DNA of 7,662 nt from Firmicutes bacterium UBA5496 (GTDB lineage Bacteria; Bacillota; Proteinivoracia; UBA4975), in NCBI GenBank assembly GCA_002427015.1, contig DIPE01000116.1, positions 10,467 through 18,128 on the forward strand, read 5' to 3'. The notes beneath the pieces were generated by a model. The model saw only the letters and a list, made by a program, of their open reading frames with translations, made no database searches and was not told the DNA's origin. Positions 5,247 through 7,662 of this stretch are shown here, piece by piece. The stretch's first letter is position 1, and the number at the start of each line of letters is the position of its first letter. Both the position numbers and the translations under genes were made by a program.

Positions 5247-5254
5247 CCCTCCTT
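5247..5254 (-). promoter_or_regulatory. Shine-Dalgarno of rpsS, unusually long spacing
   Basis: The minus strand reads AAGGAGGG, then ATGGATGCCAA, then ATG of S19. The GGAGG core is about 12 bases from the S19 start but only 5 from a second, out-of-frame ATG (5240-5242). Confidence 0.8.
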
Positions 5255-5260
5255 CAGATG

Positions 5261-6091
5261 CTAGCCTTTACGGCGCCTGACAATATACTGATCTGACTTG
5301 TTCCTCTTCTTGCGGGTCCTGTAACCCAGGGCAGGTTTGCCCCAAGGTGTGACAGGAGCTGGCCGGCCGATGGGGGCCTTGCCCTCGCCGCCGCCATGGG
5401 GGTGATCAGCAGGGTTCATGACGACACCACGGACGCTGGGCCGTTTGCCCAGCCAGCGGGAACGTCCTGCTTTCCCAATGGTGATATTCTGATAATCTAA
5501 ATTGCCTACCTGGCCAATAGTGGCCCGGCAGTTGACGTGGATGAGGCGCACTTCGCCGGAAGGCAGTTCAACATGGGCATAATCGCCTTCCCTGGCTTTG
5601 AGCTGAGCGCCAGCTCCTGCCGACCGCACCAATTGGCCGCCTTTGCCGGGCTTGAGCTCAATGTTATGAATAATTGTGCCAAAAGGAATTTCACTGAGAG
5701 TCAGACAGTTGCCCACTTTGATATCGGAGCCTGTGCCCGAATGGATTACTGTGCCGACTTTTAAGCCGCTGGGAGCCAGGATATAGCGTTTTTCGCCATC
5801 TGCGTAATGGAGCAGGGCGATATATGCAGAACGATTAGGATCGTATTCAATGGCAGCAACAGTTGCAGGAATACCATCCTTGTCTCTGCGAAAATCGATG
5901 ATTCTGTAACTGCGTTTATGACCACCACCGCGGTGACGAACGGTAAGCCGTCCCTGATTGTTGCGGCCCGCCTGTTTCTTTAAGGGAGCGAGCAGGGATT
6001 TTTCCGGCTTGGTCTTGGTAATTTCCTGAAATGCGGAAACTGTAGCAAACCGTCGACCGGGGGAGGTAGGCCTGAATGATTTAATAGCCAT
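5261..6091 (-). CDS. rplB: 50S ribosomal protein L2
   Basis: L2 (uL2) is among the most conserved large-subunit proteins; it binds 23S rRNA domain IV, is needed for subunit joining, and has an extension close to the peptidyl transferase centre. The product is 276 residues, the usual length. It starts MAIKSFRPTSPGRRFAT. The RNA-binding part has GRNNQGRLTVRHRGGGHKRS (42-61), an OB-like part follows, and then an SH3-like part with NPADHPHGGGEGKAPIGR (226-243); H230 corresponds by motif to the essential histidine H229 of E. coli. The C-terminus is basic (YRTRKKRNKSDQYIVRRRKG). The ATG at 6089-6091 has AAGGAGGG about 7 bases upstream. The stop is TAG. It follows rplW by 26 bases. Confidence 0.98.
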   Translation of the reverse strand: MAIKSFRPTSPGRRFATVSAFQEITKTKPEKSLLAPLKKQAGRNNQGRLTVRHRGGGHKRSYRIIDFRRDKDGIPATVAAIEYDPNRSAYIALLHYADGEKRYILAPSGLKVGTVIHSGTGSDIKVGNCLTLSEIPFGTIIHNIELKPGKGGQLVRSAGAGAQLKAREGDYAHVELPSGEVRLIHVNCRATIGQVGNLDYQNITIGKAGRSRWLGKRPSVRGVVMNPADHPHGGGEGKAPIGRPAPVTPWGKPALGYRTRKKRNKSDQYIVRRRKG

Positions 6092-6117
6092 GACTCACCC
6101 TCCTTGGAGCAGAGTTT

Positions 6118-6402
6118 CTATTCAAAAATTTCGATGGGCTTGGAATTGGCGGTCAAGGTGACCACGGCCTTTTTCCAGCTGGGGCGGTATCCTTGATGGA
6201 CACCCATGCGCTTTAGTTTGCCCCGCATATTGGCAGTGGTAACTGCTGCCACCTGAACTTTAAAGATTTTTTCTACAGCGTAGGCAATTTCGATTTTGTT
6301 TGCATCTCTTTTGACAACAAAAGTATATTTTTTGTCGGCCATGAGATCGTTGGTCTTTTCAGTAATCACCGGCCTGATGAGAATGTCGCGAGGGTCACGC
6401 AT
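6118..6402 (-). CDS. rplW: 50S ribosomal protein L23
   Basis: L23 (uL23) sits at the exit of the polypeptide tunnel and is the docking point of trigger factor and SRP. The product is 94 residues, normal. It begins MRDPRDILIRPVITEKTNDL, where RPVITEK is the family hallmark, has KKYTFVVKRDANKIEIAYAV (24-43) with EKIFKVQVAAVTTANMRGK after it, and ends with GYRPSWKKAVVTLTANSKPI (71-90). The ATG at 6400-6402 shares one base with the rplD stop (TAATG), and its AGGAGGT SD (6412-6418) lies within the last codons of rplD, encoding part of LEEVFA. Translation is therefore likely coupled to L4. The stop is TAG. Confidence 0.97.
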   Translation of the reverse strand: MRDPRDILIRPVITEKTNDLMADKKYTFVVKRDANKIEIAYAVEKIFKVQVAAVTTANMRGKLKRMGVHQGYRPSWKKAVVTLTANSKPIEIFE

Positions 6403-7025
6403 TATGCAAACACCTCCTCAAGCTTGGCGACGGCATCTTGGGTGAGAATTAGGGCTCCACTGTTGAGCACCTGGTAGGTGTTGATGTTGGCCACCATGCC
6501 GGTGCTGACCAGGGGAATGTTGCGAGCGGATTTGTAGACTGCCGGCGCTGATTCTGCAGTCATGATTACTGCTTTGCCTTCAACCTTAAGGTTGTTTAGC
6601 AGCTTGACTATCTCAGCGGTCTTGGGCTCTGCCAATGTTAACTGGTCCAGGACGATGAGTTCGTTGTTGTTATACTTGGTTGTCAAGGCCGATTTCAGAG
6701 CTGCCCTCTTGAGTTTTTTGGGCATCCGCACTGTATAGTCTCTGGGTTGGGGGCCAAATACGACGCCGCCACCGGTCCAAATTGGCGATCTGGTGGAGCC
6801 GTGCCGAGCCCGGCCGGTGCCTTTTTGCCGCCAGGGCTTGCGGCCGCCGCCGGTGACTAAGCTGCGGGTCTTGGTCGCAGCTGTTCCCCGCCGCTGGTTG
6901 GCCAGGTAGGCAACAACCACTTCATGCATTGCTGCTTGGTTAATGGGGGCGGCAAAGATTGCAGGATTGAGATCCATCTCTGCTACTTGCTCGCCTTTGC
7001 TGTTATGAACTGCCACCTTAGGCAT
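6402..7025 (-). CDS. rplD: 50S ribosomal protein L4
   Basis: L4 (uL4) binds 23S rRNA near its 5' end and sends a long loop into the exit tunnel, where it forms the constriction with L22. In E. coli it also represses the S10 operon; such control cannot be judged here because the leader is outside the window. The product is 207 residues, normal. It starts MPKVAVHNSKGEQVAEMDLN. The extended loop covers about residues 44-95 and includes NQRRGTAATKTRS, GGGRKPWRQKGTGRARHGST (59-78) and SPIWTGGGVVFGPQPRDY. The C-terminal domain follows with ELIVLDQL and NINTYQVLNSGALILTQDAV (184-203). The ATG at 7023-7025 has AAAGGAGGA about 9 bases upstream. The stop is TAA, overlapping the rplW start by one base. 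Confidence 0.97.
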   Translation of the reverse strand: MPKVAVHNSKGEQVAEMDLNPAIFAAPINQAAMHEVVVAYLANQRRGTAATKTRSLVTGGGRKPWRQKGTGRARHGSTRSPIWTGGGVVFGPQPRDYTVRMPKKLKRAALKSALTTKYNNNELIVLDQLTLAEPKTAEIVKLLNNLKVEGKAVIMTAESAPAVYKSARNIPLVSTGMVANINTYQVLNSGALILTQDAVAKLEEVFA

Positions 7026-7053
7026 GTCCTGTGTCCTCCTTTCGCTTCAACTA

Positions 7054-7662
7054 CTACCTGTTCTTAACTGAATCTTTGATGCGCAGCAGCGAACCGCGGA
7101 TACCAGGCATAGAACCCTTGACCAGGAGCAAGTTGCGCTCTTTGTCAACCTGAACAACCTCAAGATTCTGGACTGTAATCCTTTCGTCGCCCATGCGCCC
7201 GGGCAGAGGCCGTCCCTTAAAGATATGAGCCGGGTCGACAGCCCCCAAGGAACCGGGTCCACGGTGATAATGAGAACCGTGGCTCATTGGGCCGCGTGCT
7301 TGATTGTGGCGCTTAATGGAACCAGCGGTGCCCTTGCCTTTGGAAGTACCGATGACATCAATGTGGTCGCCAGCCTGAAACATGTCCACCCGCAGCTCCT
7401 GACCCACTTGAAACTCGTCAATATTATCCAGCCTTAATTCCGCCAGGTAGCGAGTGGGAGCAACGTTGGCCCGTTTAAAATGGCCGCGTTCAGGGTTGTT
7501 GAGCCGCTGTTCTTTTTGCGCTTCAAAGCCAACCTGAATAGCATTATAGCCATCGGTGGCTATTGTTTTCTTTTGAATAACGGGACAGGGGCCAGCTTGA
7601 ATTACCGTGACGGGAACCACATTGCCCGCTTGATCAAATAACTGGGTCATGCCAATTTTCTT
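7054..7662 (-). CDS. rplC: 50S ribosomal protein L3, 5' end outside window
   Basis: L3 (uL3) is an early assembly protein of the large subunit; its loop reaches toward the peptidyl transferase centre. The reading frame stays open to the right edge of the window, with KKIG before the ATG at 7648-7650. Family members begin with about ten residues ending in GKKxGMTQ, so that ATG is an internal methionine and the true start lies beyond 7662. The 202 visible residues match a protein of about 208-210. Hallmarks are KKIGMTQLFD, VTVIQAGPCPVIQKKT, GHFKRANVAPTRYLAELRLD, and GTSKGKGTAGSIKRHNQARG leading into PMSHGSHYHRGPGSLG and HIFKGRPLPGRMGDE. The gene ends in two in-frame TAGs in tandem (7054-7056 and 7051-7053). 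rplD starts 28 bases later. Confidence 0.96.
   Translation of the reverse strand, partial: KKIGMTQLFDQAGNVVPVTVIQAGPCPVIQKKTIATDGYNAIQVGFEAQKEQRLNNPERGHFKRANVAPTRYLAELRLDNIDEFQVGQELRVDMFQAGDHIDVIGTSKGKGTAGSIKRHNQARGPMSHGSHYHRGPGSLGAVDPAHIFKGRPLPGRMGDERITVQNLEVVQVDKERNLLLVKGSMPGIRGSLLRIKDSVKNR

Larger units (their letters stand above)
1..7662 (-). other. S10–spc ribosomal protein operon (internal part)
   Basis: Eighteen consecutive ribosomal protein genes lie on the same strand in the canonical bacterial order from rplC to rpsE. Gaps range from a 4-base overlap to 28 bases, and the coding strand never switches. No spacer can hold a complete promoter or terminator, so cotranscription through the window is inferred. 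In Escherichia coli the S10 and spc operons are separate units meeting between rpsQ and rplN; here that junction is only 28 bases (2970-2997) and is almost entirely stop, SD and start sequence. rpsJ and the promoter/leader would lie past the right edge, and the rest of rpsE and rpmD, rplO, secY past the left edge, by family synteny. Confidence 0.95.

Noticed and set aside
1..7662. A hidden accessory or previously undescribed system within the window
   Set aside because: Eighteen conserved ribosomal protein genes account for essentially every base; the largest spacer is 28 bases and no repeat, RNA gene or mobile element is visible on either strand.

Overview
The whole window is one stretch of a bacterial ribosomal-protein operon (S10–spc type), read entirely from the minus strand. 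In transcription order, right to left, it carries rplC (5' end outside the window), rplD, rplW, rplB, rpsS, rplV, rpsC, rplP, rpmC, rpsQ, rplN, rplX, rplE, rpsN, rpsH, rplF, rplR and the first 28 codons of rpsE. That is 18 genes, of which 16 are complete. Every product is a recognisable ribosomal protein of normal family length. I see no mobile element, RNA gene, CRISPR array or accessory gene.

The organism is most likely a member of the Bacillota, probably a clostridia-like lineage. The reasons are the gene order, with no break between the S10 and spc blocks, the short four-cysteine (zinc-type) S14 of 61 residues, and a strong GGAGG-type Shine-Dalgarno (SD) sequence before nearly every gene. 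The base composition looks fairly balanced, so a low-GC Clostridium is unlikely. Genus cannot be assigned from these proteins by eye.

The layout is very compact. The longest spacer between genes is 28 bases. rplD/rplW overlap by 1 base and rplP/rpmC by 4 bases, while rplV/rpsC and rpsC/rplP are separated by 3 bases. There is no room for a full promoter or a terminator in any spacer, and I see none; promoter and leader control must lie upstream of rplC, outside the window. The large-subunit proteins L3, L4, L23, L2, L22, L16, L29, L14, L24, L5, L6 and L18 and the small-subunit proteins S19, S3, S17, S14, S8 and S5 would be made together for ribosome assembly.

Several starts were reassigned from the SD position and family alignment from memory: rplF at 1027, rplX at 2579, rpsQ at 3255 and rplV at 4927. 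The ATG at 7650 is internal to rplC. Nothing here looks like an undescribed system. The points worth a second look are small: many GTG/TTG starts (9 of 17), unusually frequent TAG stops (8 of 17), a four-cysteine tail on L24, and two out-of-frame ATGs squeezed between the SD and the start of rpsS.
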